From positions 930,001-994,000 of the forward strand of contig JAUKUA010000002.1 of NCBI GenBank assembly GCA_030549175.1: a DNA stretch of 64,000 bases. The letters run 5' to 3'. The notes under the pieces were generated by a model, which made no database searches, was not told the DNA's origin, and saw only the letters and a program-made list of their open reading frames with translations. Both the position numbers and the translations under genes were made by a program. Positions within the stretch are counted from its first letter, which is position 1. Every line of letters starts with the position of its first letter. Source of the stretch: Lasiosphaeris hirsuta (taxonomy: Eukaryota; Ascomycota; Sordariomycetes; Sordariales; Lasiosphaeriaceae). Below, piece by piece: positions 1 through 12,477 of this stretch.

Positions 1-1
1 G

Positions 2-1122
2 TTTATCTACCTGGAGAATGAAGATGGCACGGCCTCTGTTGCTTCGCGAAGGACAGCTCGGTCGTATGCCGCACGGGAATCCCATGCCCGAGCCAGGCGA
101 GAGCGAATGACCAAGTATGAAGACGCCAAGAGACGAGAAGCCAAGCACTTTGCTGCTGAGTCCGTATCCCGCCTCCAAGGGAACCAATCTGGGACTGGAG
201 CTCTATAGAAGGCTAACGATCAAGGTATTCAGGTCGGCGAGCCCTGGGACCCAGCTCTCCGCTGCTCCCACGGACCCGTTTGCATCAGCTGCAAGGCCAA
301 TCTCAACATTTGAGTAACTCGCTTATCATATACGTTACTACCTCCTTAGCCACTGTGAGTCACCAATCCTGCTTTTTCACTGCTTCGATGACATAAGCCA
401 TCCTATAGCCGTTGGCCCACAGCCCTCCCTTCCGAAGGCCACTAGGTAAGTGTGGGTGCAATAACACAACATAGCTGACAATGGTAGATGTGAACGTTGT
501 GAATCGGTCGCGGTAGTTTCTCTACCCGCACTTTCCCCACTCCTGAAGCATACTTGTGGGGAATAAAGACGGAATGGGTAACGCTGGCGTTGACAGACCC
601 TGGCATGTTGAATGGCATCCTCATTTCGGCCTGCCGTAGTCTGCACTCCCTGCATGGCGGCGGTCCACACAGGTATTTGGAGTATGCTCTCAGGTACAAG
701 ATGGCTTGCATCGTATCTTTAAACAAGGCTATTTCGGATGAGGGGGGCAACCCTCAAGCCTCAAGTATAGCCAAGCGGTCATCCTGGCCAGCGACGAGGT
801 AGTCCTATGTCCAATCGTAGGTAGGATACAGTGAGGATCCCAGTACTAACAACTATTCTAGGTCTGCATTGGCGATGTTCTGACTGCGGGGCAACACGTT
901 GAAGCCGGGCTACGAATGGTCGCCTCGAAGGGAGGCCTTGCAGCACTCGGCACTAGCGGGTTTCTGGCTGCTGGAATAATCGATATCTTCTCGAGCGACC
1001 GAAGGAAAGAGTATGTTTCGTTGTCGTGCCCTATTCCAGCGCGCCAGAGATTTAACACGGACCTCAGGGCCGAGGCCACCAAAATCTTGAGCAAGTACAG
1101 TAATTTCAGGACTTTGGAATAA
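2..1122 (+). pseudogene. Decayed PF11951-type fungal regulator
   Basis: No intact ORF, but successive frame-shifted stretches look like one protein of the fungal transcription-factor-like family PF11951, which often lacks a Zn2Cys6 domain. From base 2 the frame gives a basic N-terminal block rich in Arg/Ala and ends at TAG 206-208. The reading continues in another frame to 317, with a DPF motif. Near 554-790 it reads TEWVTLALTDPG and YLEYALRYKMACI, followed by a one-base shift and VILASDE. A likely intron runs from about 797 to 862, with a CTAAC branch and TTCTAG acceptor. The next exon reads VCIGDVLTAGQHVEAGLRM and stops about 1122, well short of the usual 450-500 residues. The 5' end may lie outside the window. 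An intact relative sits at 48586-50249. The decay is seen; the family name rests on recognition of these motifs. Confidence 0.6.
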
Positions 1123-1952
1123 CCGTAGGGAAGCAAACCCGCTCAACATGGTAGGATCAGCCGCCACACACCCATCGTGCAGGTTGGAGTTTAGACCGAG
1201 CCTAGCATCCCGAAAAAATATGGCATGTTACTCATTGTATTACCCATATCTAGGATGATACAGTCTGGTGGTAGTTTATAGCCTGGAGAACGATCAATCC
1301 ATGGGGTTTCAGACATCCCCTATCTAGCCTCAACCCATGGCCCACTGGAGCGCATCGTAAGCTGATGCAAATGGTATTTTGACAGCCTCTTTATTAACAC
1401 CGCTCGTTCTCTCATGGTGGGTGTCAGTGGGTTGTTGATTGTTAGTCTAGCTTTGCACCTGGTCCAATTATTTCCTGTGTGCCTCTTGCGTACTTGCCAT
1501 GTCAGCGGCCATAATTCTCCATTTATCTAAAGATGATTAGTTATCCGCTATTGGAGCTTGCTCTATGGATGCCTGGCTCTCTAGTGCCTGCTGAGAAGGC
1601 ATGCCGCTGTGAATGCCGTTGCCTAAGTGTATTTTATTTAAAAAGGATTCTTCTTACCTATGTTGTTTAGGATTACCTGCATATACGAGCCGAAAGGATG
1701 GGATTTAAACTCCACAGGGGTGCTAATAAAGGGGAAGTTGCACAAGGGTGGTGCAAGTCGCTTTATTGGCGCACGAAGGCCGACGTTGCAATAAAACGGC
1801 GGTTACACAAAAAGAGCGCGCCAAGAACTTTGCATCCTCTCTTCCCCCCACCAAAAGCCATCTGGTACACATTGGAAAAGGGCAGTGTAGAAGATCCAGC
1901 GTGAGGATGTAATGTGAGTGCACAGCAACTCCGATCACTCAGGTTCGTCGTG
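1123..1952. other. Intergenic, no gene recognised
   Basis: Only short ORFs without recognisable content occur here. The right part presumably holds the promoter of the secreted-protein gene at 2134. Confidence 0.5.
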
Positions 1953-1959
1953 TATAAAG
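1953..1959 (+). promoter_or_regulatory. Possible TATA box
   Basis: TATAAAG lies about 175 bp upstream of the ATG at 2134, followed by a pyrimidine-rich, AUG-poor leader, as is common for well-expressed fungal secreted-protein genes. The position is seen; the function is inferred. Confidence 0.35.
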
Positions 1960-2133
1960 CCGGTGAGTCTCCCCTTGGTTATTGACTTCTGAACTCTAGC
2001 CAAGTCGGAAATTCACAAGACATCAACACAAACGCTCTTACCAGCCAAGCCCTTTTTCCTACCCTATCTTCATCTGCTTCTTTATCAGACTTAGCCGACT
2101 TTCAAAGTACTGGTTGTTCAACCTTCCGTCATC

Positions 2134-2691
2134 ATGAAGCCCAGTTCCCTCTTTCCTCTTCTCCTTGCGGGAATTACGACCGCCTCTTCACTGCCTCCCC
2201 GCAACGATGAGTCCAACACTAAAGGGGGTATCACTGTTGGCACGGACGAGCCAGACGGCTATTATCGAGCTAGTCTAAGTGCAGACGGCCGGATCACCAA
2301 CAGAACCTTCGTCCCGTTGTCGGAGCTCATTCCTAAGCGAAGCCCCATAGCTTCTCGCAGCCTCCCGATCAACCATATCGAGTGCAGTGGTGGAGGTATG
2401 AATGCAGGAGACTGGAATGCCGCCTGGGGCCTCTTCACCAACCAATGCGACACCGGCTGGGGCGCATTCATTCGCGAGGCGGCCTGGGTTAAAATCGGCA
2501 ACGCTGTCGCCTGGGTTTGCAACAAGTCGGATCATTATGCTCCCTGTGCTAGATGGGAATATGATGAATTTGTGAATACGATATCTGTCCACTGCGGTGG
2601 CCTGGGTTCGGGTTTCGCGGATCTTGACGACTGGGGAAAATCATATGGCCGAAACAGGGTTGATCAAGCCTTCTGCAACACTCATGCCTAA
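2134..2691 (+). CDS. Small secreted cysteine-containing protein
   Basis: A 185-residue intronless ORF with ATG in a good context (tcatcATG). Residues 1-19 form a typical signal peptide (basic start, Leu-rich core, Ala/Ser end). A dibasic Lys68-Arg69 precedes the cysteine domain and could be a Kex2 processing site, leaving a mature part of about 116 residues. That part has six cysteines (84, 105, 129, 138, 154, 181), enough for three disulfides, and is rich in Trp/Tyr/Gly. Asn56 is in an N-glycosylation sequon. The size, signal, pro-region and even cysteine count fit a secreted effector-like or antimicrobial-like protein, but I recognise no named family. It sits beside repeat-rich DNA with no partner gene. 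Confidence 0.75.
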   Translation: MKPSSLFPLLLAGITTASSLPPRNDESNTKGGITVGTDEPDGYYRASLSADGRITNRTFVPLSELIPKRSPIASRSLPINHIECSGGGMNAGDWNAAWGLFTNQCDTGWGAFIREAAWVKIGNAVAWVCNKSDHYAPCARWEYDEFVNTISVHCGGLGSGFADLDDWGKSYGRNRVDQAFCNTHA

Positions 2692-5600
2692 TTTTGTTAG
2701 GGGGACTTAAGTTGGGTAGGTTCTTAAGGGTTGGAAATTTTTTTCCATGCTGTACAACCGTCGCTACTATATCTAATTACCTGCACTGACCGTATCCTAT
2801 CACTACTCCAAGATAACAACGTTGGTACTTCACCATCAAGTGAAAACCTCGGAAATAGCTCCAACGGTTTATATAATGATAAACTGCCTTCATAGCAAGT
2901 GGAAGTCGTGATACCTGTGTCAACAGCTTGTGTAGCTGTGCAACAGCTATAGCTGCCTTGACCAGCAACCAAGTAGTTTCTTCTCGACCCTGACCTTGTC
3001 CAAGATGTTTCCCCACTTGCCTAGAAACTGAAGGACGCTGGAGTTTGCTTCTGTGGGTTTGATTTCTCTACGTAATTGGCGATATGATCGCTGTATTGGG
3101 TCCCCTCGGGGTGCGATTTGCTGACTTTGATGCTAGCCGTTACTGTCCTCTAATTACTCCCGGCATTTCTGGTAGTGCCTTACACAATGTACACTTTTGT
3201 CTGGGAATAAGTCTTCCCGGTCAATGTGACCTGAGGAAGGAAGTGATGTTGGTAGATTCTTTCTTATCTGGTTTAATGGTAGCTCTGGAGACCGTGCTTG
3301 GTTTCCTAGTCCTGCTATCCAGGCTCGGCTTCCTGTAGTGCTGGGTATCAGCTATTTTCCGTGAGGAGGTCAATAGCCAGAGTAGTTCGCGTGTGCAACA
3401 AATAGACTCAGCTCCGACAATAGACAGACTTACCGCGACGTGGGTAGCTCGCTGGGCTGGGGGCTGCAACTAGCAGAGGGGATGGAATGGTTCTTATTCT
3501 TTGTGCTCGGGTATGCCGGGTTCCTGACCTGCTTGCTGGTTGTCCTGGTTTGGTCTGTTGCGCGGGACGGTGTATAGGGAGGATTTTCATCGGAGGGTTT
3601 CTACTGGCGTTTTTGGTGTTTTGTGGTGGAATTGTGCACACGGATTACGGGTAAGTCTCGGTAGACGTTACTTATACGATCAGCTTCCGTCGTGTTGGAG
3701 AATAGATAGAAGTAGACCTACGACACGAGTAGGGAGACCTACAGGGGTTATTACTATCTATTCCGACTACAGTATCACCGCTATATATCGTATCGTCTTT
3801 ATACTTAACTGTTACTTAATTGGTAGAGTAGATGATGTCAGCTACCGTTTTGTTTACAAGGATCTTACTCGTATCCCAAATACCGTCTAATCTAAGTTGG
3901 AGGAGAGTTTATCGATTACTAAACGAAATCTCGTATACTATCCTTATGAAGCCGAGATGTGTAAAATCGGACATAGGAGTTAGAAGGTACCCCTTAGTGT
4001 TTCGGTTGTATACCTATTTGACTGGTACCTACTAAGTAGTATATCAGAAATAAAACACATAATGTCACAGTCATATCAGTATCGTACCCGTATCTCGAGG
4101 AAATGTTCGTAGAGACCGAGCTGATCAAGAATTTGGATGTGCTATTAGTAAGTGTACGATTCGTCGAGGGTAGATAGGGGTTCCTATATGGTCTCTATTC
4201 GGAATCATACAAATCGATACGTCGGCATGGGGAGTAACCTCACTCCGGCGTTCCAATAGGACGTAATCTATACCGCCTCTCTGTATATTGAAGTATCAGT
4301 ACCGTTCATCGCCGCTTTCAGAGAGTGCACAGAGCTAGATGAAAGAAATCAAAGAAACCAATGCCAAAACAAACCTCCAAGGCGTTAGCCTGGAGTATGC
4401 CAGCGACAGCACCGCCCGTAATGACGGCTTTAAATTCCGTCTTTTCAGCCATGGTCTGTAGTTGTAAACCGTCCAGATTGGTACCGTCAACTGGGGCAAG
4501 TGAGTGAGGAAGTTCACAGAACAGAACGGGATGGAGCACAGCTTGAAAGAAGCGGCTAGGTAAGAAGAATCTGTACAGCCTTAGAATCCCATATAGACTA
4601 TATCTCACTCGACTTTACCATTCACCCCATTAGTGAAAACGTGTCGGGCTTTCAGTGGCTAGCGTTAGTGGTTGGCTAAAAATCAGAGAAAGGGGGGTTC
4701 TAGTTAATCGGAAGCAGAGAGGCAGGGACTCTAGCTGACCAGAGAAGCTGAGATTGGATGTGCAGCTACTCGTATCGTGTTAAAACCTGTGTCGGGACTG
4801 GACACTAAAGGCGAAACTGTTTATTTTCAAAAATAGGGTCCCATTTTGGCCATCTTTCTGTATGGGACCAATTCTAGGCCAACTCAGCTAGAGTTGAAGC
4901 AACTTAGCATGCTGTAACGTAGCTTGCCGAGAATGGTATTTAGGGTGAGCAAAGGTCAGCAAGCCTAAGCAGATCCTGAGCAAAGACTGAGCCAAGCCTG
5001 AGCCGGGGTGAGCAATGTCTCGTGGGCGAGGTACGAAAATGGGAATTTCGTGAGCCCAGATTCATCTCATAAAACAAAGCGTACAAGGCCATTTAGGGCT
5101 ATGCCAGAAATACCGCAGAGAATAACTTTAACCTTAGTTTCAACTTAGCTAATAAGTAAAACCACTGCTAAGCTACTTCCAATTATATCGGTAAAATCAA
5201 GCTAGTATCGTGAAAGAGACAATACGTAGCGTCTAGGTTATGTTGTTCTTTTTTCGCTAGGAATAGCGCCGTCCGCTCGTAAAACACTTGGTATGTAGCG
5301 AACTGGCTTGTAATGGCGGCGTCGACGATGAGGTTGGCCATTGCCGGTCGCCACCGGATCAAATCGAGAAAGAGCTCCTAGTATATGGGGCCGTAGCCAA
5401 AAGTGGGGACTGACAGTGGTGTAGCACACTGTCTGTGGGCTCTGCCGTTCTCGATAACGCGACGATGCAGCCGATAGTGTCAGCAACGAAATCACGCTCA
5501 GAGGCGTTACCACTGTGATAACTTACGCTCACTACAGAATCAACTCCGACTCAATCTCTATACAACCTCTGTGGTCCACGGTATGATTGATTTAGGGATG

Positions 5601-6167
5601 ATGGCGATGGCGCCCCCGCTTTGAGCAAACTTAGAGCGATTGAACTGCCGCACCGAACAAGCGCATCCACTACAACTTCGGTTGCGGCCCACAGCCGCCG
5701 GTCACTCTCGTGGACTCCGGGGCTTGCCCCGTCAGCATACAGGCACAGGCCGTTGAGGATCCTACCATTGCGACGCCTCGGGCTCAACCCCTTGCCTTGG
5801 CTCCAACTCGCCTAGAGAAACTCAAAGCCTAATAGACATGTCGTGAATAGGAAATAATAGCCAGGTGTTCAAAGGTATCTCCTTGCATTCTCTACCATAC
5901 CCGCGCCCATTGGTTACACTGTCTTCACCCTGCCATTTGAGATCATAAATCCAAAATCTTTGGGAAACACACCCCCTCCCCCCCCCCCCCCCCGAACTCC
6001 CTTGTTTCCTGTCCAGACATCCCCATGCTTTTAAAAGACGGCCACGCCACATCAAAAAAGGGATCTTATGGGGGGCATTACCCTTTTGATACGGGGGCAA
6101 TATCGACTATCGGGGGGCACTTGGTTGCAGGGTTAGGGTTATGTATGGGGAAAATCGGCCCTGATTC
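2692..6167. other. Gene-poor, TA-rich region
   Basis: About 3.5 kb with no convincing gene. From roughly 3650 to 4620 the DNA is rich in TA steps (ctatat, tatcgta, tagta) in a way that suggests RIP-mutated old repeats. A run of 16 C lies at 5978-5993. Short ORFs here have no recognisable content. Near 6130 two tandem TTAGGG-like units occur (agggttagggtt), too few to call telomeric. Confidence 0.5.
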
Positions 6168-6181
6168 TCACCGCTTTCAAA
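6168..6181 (+). repeat. Left target-site duplication of LINE copy 1
   Basis: TCACCGCTTTCAAA, repeated perfectly at 12364-12377 on the other side of the LINE. A 14-bp direct repeat at both ends is what target-primed reverse transcription leaves. Confidence 0.8.
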
Positions 6182-6341
6182 CAGCTCTCTCCCTTCTTTT
6201 TATTTTTCAAAAAGAACTGGACCAATCACAACGCCGGGACTAGCTACCCCAAAACACCAAAACCTGATCACGACCTCTCTTCGCCTTCGGGCACCTCTCC
6301 CCACCCTGACAACCAGCGCGTAGCCCGCGCACGCTCTCATC

Positions 6342-7127
6342 ATGGCACCTAAGCAACGCCTACCACACGCCAACCTGGCCGACTACGCCAGGAAGCTTCA
6401 AGCCGAACACGACGCCGAGTACCTGGCGAAGTGGGAGGTAATAAAGACCCTCTCCGAGGCCCTCGACCAGGGCTTCGCGAAGATTCCCAAGGGCGAACAC
6501 CACGTCCGCTGGGGAAGGGAGACCCTCCTTGGGATCAAGGAGGTGATCTACCGGACCGTGGGAAGAGCGAAGACCCCGACAATGTCGGGCACCGAGCCCT
6601 CACCCACACCCTCGCCCTACGTAGGCATTGACAACGGCTCGATCTAGACGCCACCCCCGGGAGCCTATGTGGCACCTACACCAAGGAACGACAGGGCCAC
6701 CTACTCGACCAACCTAACCCTCCTGTTGGGGACAGTACTACTACTGGCCCTGTTAACCGACAACACGACCTTATCGAAGGGCGATAACCCCCAGGCCCAA
6801 TCAGGAGCTGCCACGACAAAGGCCGCCAGCTCGGCTAACGAATGGAAGACGGCCCCAGCGAGGAAGACCTCGAGCTGGGCCTCTAAGGTAGCGGCCCCAG
6901 AAGGGCCAATTAATATTGACCTTGGTACAAAACCCAAGGTAAATACTAAGCCGGGTACGGGACTAAGGAACAGGTCCAACTTACCGGTACCTAGCAGGCT
7001 GATATTCACGGTACCGACCGAGTATCCGTGGGCCCGGGCTACGGCCGGCGAGATAATTCTAGGACTGCCTAGTATCATAGGGATGAAGCCGGCGGCGGTA
7101 AAAGCTACTATCAAAAGAAATAGGTAG
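6342..7127 (+). pseudogene. LINE copy 1 ORF1 (broken)
   Basis: Begins ATGGCACC after a leader also found in copy 3 (33204). The first piece (6342-6647, 101 codons) starts MAPKQRLPHANLADYARKLQ and ends at TAG. A second piece in the same frame continues from 6669 to 7127 with Pro/Thr/Ala-rich sequence. This position and composition fit the RNA-binding ORF1 protein of a LINE. No zinc knuckle was seen in what survives. The internal stops make it non-functional. Confidence 0.6.
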
Positions 7128-8599
7128 TCGGTCTTCCTACGTAAGGGAGACTGGGATAAGAGAACCGAGGCTATGGCAAAGGCTAAGGCAGTAAGGATAC
7201 TTCTCTAGAAGAACGTAGAGTGGATTACCTACGCCCTGGAGAAAGTGCTAAAGACAGCCATGACCTTAGAGGGACCCCGGGAGGTTACGGAGGTCATGAT
7301 AAAACAAGAGGTACAGGCCTCGATGGAGATCCTGCCTGTACGGACGGCCCGGACTAGAAACGGGACATGGCTAGTATCGTTCGACGATACCTATGTCCTT
7401 ACGAAGACCTTTAGGCTCTTCGGGTTAGTAATCGTAAGGAGACTCTTACCTAAGAGAAAAATCCTACTTTGTAAGACGTACTACGGGTTCCATTAGGTAA
7501 GGGACTATATAGTAAAGGTAGTATGTAGAAGGTGTGGCCGTAAGGAGTATACGGACAAGTACTTGGACCCGCTACAATGTCTTAACTACCTAGGACCACA
7601 TAGGCCCGATAACATGGGCGTATATACCCTGAGGTTAAAGGTTATGAACGAAGGACGGCTTCTGTTCTTCGGTAGGACGGACATCGAGGAAGGAAGGAAG
7701 GTAGGGGCTAAGGCCTGTAAAGATAAGGTAGTTACCTAGGGAAAGAAGGAGGTTAAGAAGACGAAGAAAGCGGAGGCTATAACTAAGGTAGCCGTAGAAA
7801 AGGAGGTCTCTAGGGGTAGAAGAGGGAAAACCTTTCTAGAGGCCGAAGCCAGAGCTGAAGCTAGGGTTAGGGAGGCCATAGTAACGTAGATTGCCTTACT
7901 TATGTTAGATATAAAAACCCTGGTACGGATAAAGACAACGGACATCTATGGAACGACCTCCGTACCTATCTAACGTCCGGAAGATGTCTCTCTACCTATG
8001 GTTAAGGATAGGGAAATAACGGAAGTTCCGGAGTCTACGGGAAATGTTGGGACCTTAGTTAACGGGGCTGTATTTAGTACCCTAGAGGTCCTAATCATAT
8101 AGGATATCGATATGATCGAGGCTGAGAAGTATCTTAGAGAGGCTTTGGAATAAGTGGCCTAAGAGACTATAAGGATGATAGGTAAGAGGGCCGGGACTTA
8201 TGATAAGGAGGAGCTAACGGTATTAAAGGCTTACGGGAAGAAGCTTTAGGTAGTAGCCGAAACCTACGGCCTTAGGATTAACCGGGGGGAAATGGCTAGG
8301 GCTATGGTAGCCATAGCTTAAGACCTAGCGTATAGTAAACTAGCTCTAGAGACTAACTTTAAAACTTACTACCGGATAATATGTAAGGCTATAGATATCG
8401 ATGAAGACATGGACTAAGAGGATATCTGAGGTACCTACTAGACGGTATGATAGTAGAAGGAGGAGCTTTTCCGAAGTGTATAGGCGTACCTTAAAGAGTA
8501 GGTAGTAAAGAAAGATACCTAGGCTAGACTGATAAGGGAGGTAATCGGACTAAGAGAACCTTCGGTAGAGTCGCTTAGTAACGATATCTTATCTAGAGA

Positions 8600-11500
8600 G
8601 CTATTACCGATGCCGAAACACCAGGGGATGGTAATAACCTTAATTATATGGAGTATCTTCTTCCGGGATGTATTACCGGACCCTCGGAAAAGGGGGTACG
8701 TCTAGATCTTACAAAGGAACTTACTACTGATTATATGTAGGTACCGGAGAGCTAGCTCTCTACCGGGATCTATAAGACTATTATCTCCCTCTCCGTTAGG
8801 TACTTAATAGGAAGAGATAAAGCTAGGTATATCTACCTCGATATGATTAGAGTCTTTATGGGAAATACCGCTAAGACCTTAGTATACTATGACTCTTTAC
8901 TTAACTAGGATATCTAAGGTAAATATGACCTAGTTCTTATATAAGAACTGTGGTACTTTATAGAGTACGATAAGACTAGGGTATATCTAGCCTATGTAAC
9001 TATAATAGGGAATAGAACTTACGGTAGACTAGGGGCGGTAATATACTACGCTAAGGACTAAAACTAGAAACTAACGGGAGACTTTAGATCAGGGGATGTG
9101 GCTAGGATTAAGAATGAAGGGCTATGAGTCTTCTTAGTATATCGGAACATAAGAGCTTAACCCTTATATATCTAAGAGGTCCTAGACCTTAGGAAAGGAG
9201 ATAAGGAGCTACTGGTTACGGGAGACTTTAATATAAGATATCTACTTTAGTAAGTGGGAAGATATATAAGGCCGGTAGTAAAGGTAATTACCGTGTGGGT
9301 AAACAGAGAGAGGTTATATATCTTGATACGAGATATATTAACCCGGGAAAAAAACGTCTTAGACCTTACCTTTTACTCAGACCTATAGGCCTACGGTAGT
9401 GTCGAGAAAGACAAGGTTACGGGCTTGGACTATCTCCCTCTAAAAGTAACGATATTAAGAAGAGCCGGCAAAAAAAACTTCATATAGAAACTTAACCTAA
9501 CTAAGCTAGAAGACTAGGCGACCGAGGTAAAGGAACGGGTAAGAGGCCTTCCTACCGAGGTTAATAGAAGGTAGGAGATAGAGGATATAGCCCGACAAGT
9601 CTAGAAGTCTATAGAAGGACTACTTCGGAGATACGGAAGGAGGAGATAGTCTAACAGAAAAAGATAACCGTAGTAAAATGAAAAGCTCGAAGAGGTAAGA
9701 ATATTCCTCTGGACGGCCGAAGACTAGGGAGACGAGAGAATGTGAGCCCTGGCATGAGCGGTATATAAGAAGAAAGTTAGGACAACCTACGTGGGATATT
9801 GGCACGGAAAAGTCTAAAAGGTAACTAAACCAGGAGATCTGTGGAAGATAATGAGGTGGCGAGAACGCCGGGTACCGGCGGACGTTCTACCGAGCCTTAT
9901 CCTAAGGGGAGGGGGCTTAGTAAGCCGTACGGTAGCGTACGTGGTAGCTATTATCTACGATAAGCTAGTAGCTTCACGGTATAGCTCTGACCTTATAGAT
10001 ACCGAGTACTTTGGCATCCTATAGCTTAGATTACTACGATATATCTTGTGAAGTACCGAGGTCACTAGGGAGAAGGCCTACTAAGTATACTATAGGATAT
10101 AGACGATAGCATTAGGACCGGACGGAGTGACGACAGCTATGTTAAAGGCCGCTTGGTATAATAAGATACTAGGCCCTAGGAAGAAAGTGGCTAAGACTCT
10201 ATCTACCCTCGTGGCTACGCTTACAACTCTGTATGGGACGTACTTACAAGTAGGATGGTACCTTAAGGTTTAGAAAGTCGCGGAAGTGGTACCTATCCCT
10301 AAGATCGGGCGCTCTAAGACGACGACAAAAGGCCTAAGACCGATCTTACTCCTACCTTACATAGGAAAAGGCCTAGAAAGGCTGGTAGCGGGAAGGATAG
10401 GTATCCTAGCTATATAGGAGGGCCTTATCTACCTGTAGTACGCGGGCGGCGTACCATAGAGGTTGGCAACGGACCTACTAGCGGTAGCGATCTACGACGT
10501 GGAGGATATATAGGTAAGGGGCCTAGTCGTGGGGGCGGTTACGGCCGACGTGGAAGGTACCTTTAACATGGCGTAGAAGCGAAGACTGGAGTAGAAGCTT
10601 ATAGAGACGGGGTGGGACTGTACCGTAGTCTATTTCTATATTACCTTCCTGACGGACCGAGTCGCCACGATCCGGAGAGACCCGACCGAGACCTAGTGAC
10701 CGACACCGGAGGGACTACCATAAGGCTCCCTTCTCTCACCTATCCTCTTCATACTATACCTCGTGGTAATGGTAAAGGACGACCAGACCTATTACTACGC
10801 GGACGACGTCACAGTTATCATGACGGGTAAGACGGAGGAATCGGTCCGGGCCAAACTTATAGCGAGGCTCGGGGAGTTCCTAACCTAGGGAAAGAGTAAC
10901 GGAGTTCCTTTCGACGGCACGAAAAGCAAGTACATTCTCTTTACGCTAAAAAAGGACCTAAGACCGGACATTCTCGTGTAAGGAGTCGTCGTACCACACA
11001 AGGAGGTACTTCGGTAGCTGGGAGTGTGGTTTGACCCGCTGCTACACTTCAGGGTATACGTAAAGGCGGTGGTAACGAGAGGTAAGCTAACGACTACGCT
11101 TCTAGACCGTATATTAGGCAAAGTCAAAGGGCTAGCCCCGAGGCTCACGGTCTAGGTAGTTAAGACGATCTTCCTACTAACGCTACTATACGTAGTAGAA
11201 GCGTGGCACGGACGGCGCGGCGAATGCTTCGTCAACGACATACTAGACGTAGTAGTCAATGACGGCCTCCGGGTAGCGTTACCGGCGTGGAAGACCACAA
11301 GGACCGTGGTACTATACCTAGAGTCCGGAGTCCCTACGGCCTAACACTTGGTCGAGGCCCGGAAGGATACCTTCGCGAGAAGACTTATCCGTCTAGGCCG
11401 GACGTACCTGGTAGTCCGGAAGCTACATAAGCTACGTACCCCTGGTAGAAAAAGTGACACGCTCCTAGAGAAGATCGCCCGACGAGTCGGGAGGCCCCCC

Positions 11501-12057
11501 CCCCTACACGAAGACTTCCTCCAGACCAAAGGAGTAGGGAAAGAGGCCCCGATGGAAGCCCTGGCGGCGGCTGCCGCCCTGGACAAGGAATGGAAGGACC
11601 GCCACGCGGAAGAAAGGAGATGCCGGCTGTAGTGGCAATGGTGGGACGGAGCCCCCGAGGACTACCGATACTGGGAGATCTGCTAGAAGGACAGGCTACC
11701 AGAACTGGCCCTGTCCCGTAAAGCTTACGCGGCCTTGTTGGCGGAAAGGACCGATCACGGGGACTTCAAGGAGTACCACGAACGGTTCAGCCATGACCCG
11801 GAAACCTGGGGGCCCTGTGAATGTAGTACCCATAAGAACCGGGGGCACATGTTCACATGCCCGCTCAACACGAAGGCGCTACCTACTTATAATGGTAGCC
11901 TACTACAGATGGTGTGGAGGAGGTCTAAGAAGTGGCTCGACCTATTTGGGAGCTTCGCGGATAAGCTGCCAGGAAGAAAATACTGACAACAACGAAAGCG
12001 GGAAGAAAATACCGTACAGATTGACACCGAAGAGGAGCCCACGGGGAGGGCCCTAAC
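8600..12057 (+). pseudogene. LINE copy 1 ORF2: endonuclease-reverse transcriptase remnants
   Basis: Read through its stops, this stretch keeps landmark LINE ORF2 motifs in order. The endonuclease motif GDFN lies at 9221-9232, followed by a GLDYLPLK stretch near 9430 (equivalent of the SDH motif). The RT motif GPDGVTTAMLK is near 10120, and the catalytic box YYADD is at 10793-10807. A C-terminal cysteine/histidine motif (CEC...H...HMFTC) lies at about 11816-11865, where LINE ORF2 proteins carry a zinc-knuckle-like domain. Dozens of TAG codons and frame changes interrupt it. Domain limits are approximate. Confidence 0.8.
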
Positions 12058-12363
12058 AGATTAAGAACAAAGAGGGTGGCTTTTCCCCACGGGGGTTTTT
12101 ATGTACCTTAGACTGATGGGAGAGCGAGCTGGGTAGGTGAGGCCCGGAAGCGGCATTCAAAAGGGGTTCGGAGCTCGGGGAGGAGCATGGTATTGTCGGC
12201 CCGGGGACCCCGGGCCAGGTTTCTCTTAGCGACGGACTCGGGCGGTGGATCTCCTTACCGTAGTAGGCCGCGGGTCTCAGGAGTTTGCGGAGACTTTGAG
12301 AGCCTCGCTGTGCGATTGCCCCTGCGGGGCATAACCCTGCACAATAAAATTTCAATCAATCAA

Positions 12364-12377
12364 TCACCGCTTTCAAA
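12364..12377 (+). repeat. Right target-site duplication of LINE copy 1
   Basis: Perfect copy of the 14 bases at 6168-6181, directly after the (ATCA)n tail. Confidence 0.8.
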
Positions 12378-12477
12378 ATCCTAAACGGAGGAGTGCCAAT
12401 CAAGGTGCCCCCTCCGTGCTAGCCAAGTGCCAATTGTGCGATCCAACTGTTCACACTTGCCAAAGGCCAGCCCCGCA

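Larger units (their letters stand above)
6182..12363 (+). mobile_element. LINE (non-LTR) retrotransposon, copy 1, inactive
   Basis: About 6.2 kb with LINE organisation: a 5' leader, ORF1 from ATG 6342, an ORF2 region with endonuclease and reverse-transcriptase motifs, and a 3' end of AATAAAA followed by an (ATCA)n tail at 12350-12363. A perfect 14-bp direct repeat flanks it. The 5' leader, ORF1 start and 3' end are homologous to two other remnants at 32561-35000. All frames of ORF2 are broken by many TAG stops, consistent with RIP (CAG to TAG), so it cannot make its proteins. Tad1-like affiliation is likely for a fungal LINE of this layout but was not tested. Confidence 0.85.

Noticed and set aside
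6128..6145. Telomere-like TTAGGG units
   Set aside because: Only about two imperfect units; a similar motif with TATGTATGGGG near 12915 points to a repeat rather than a telomere.
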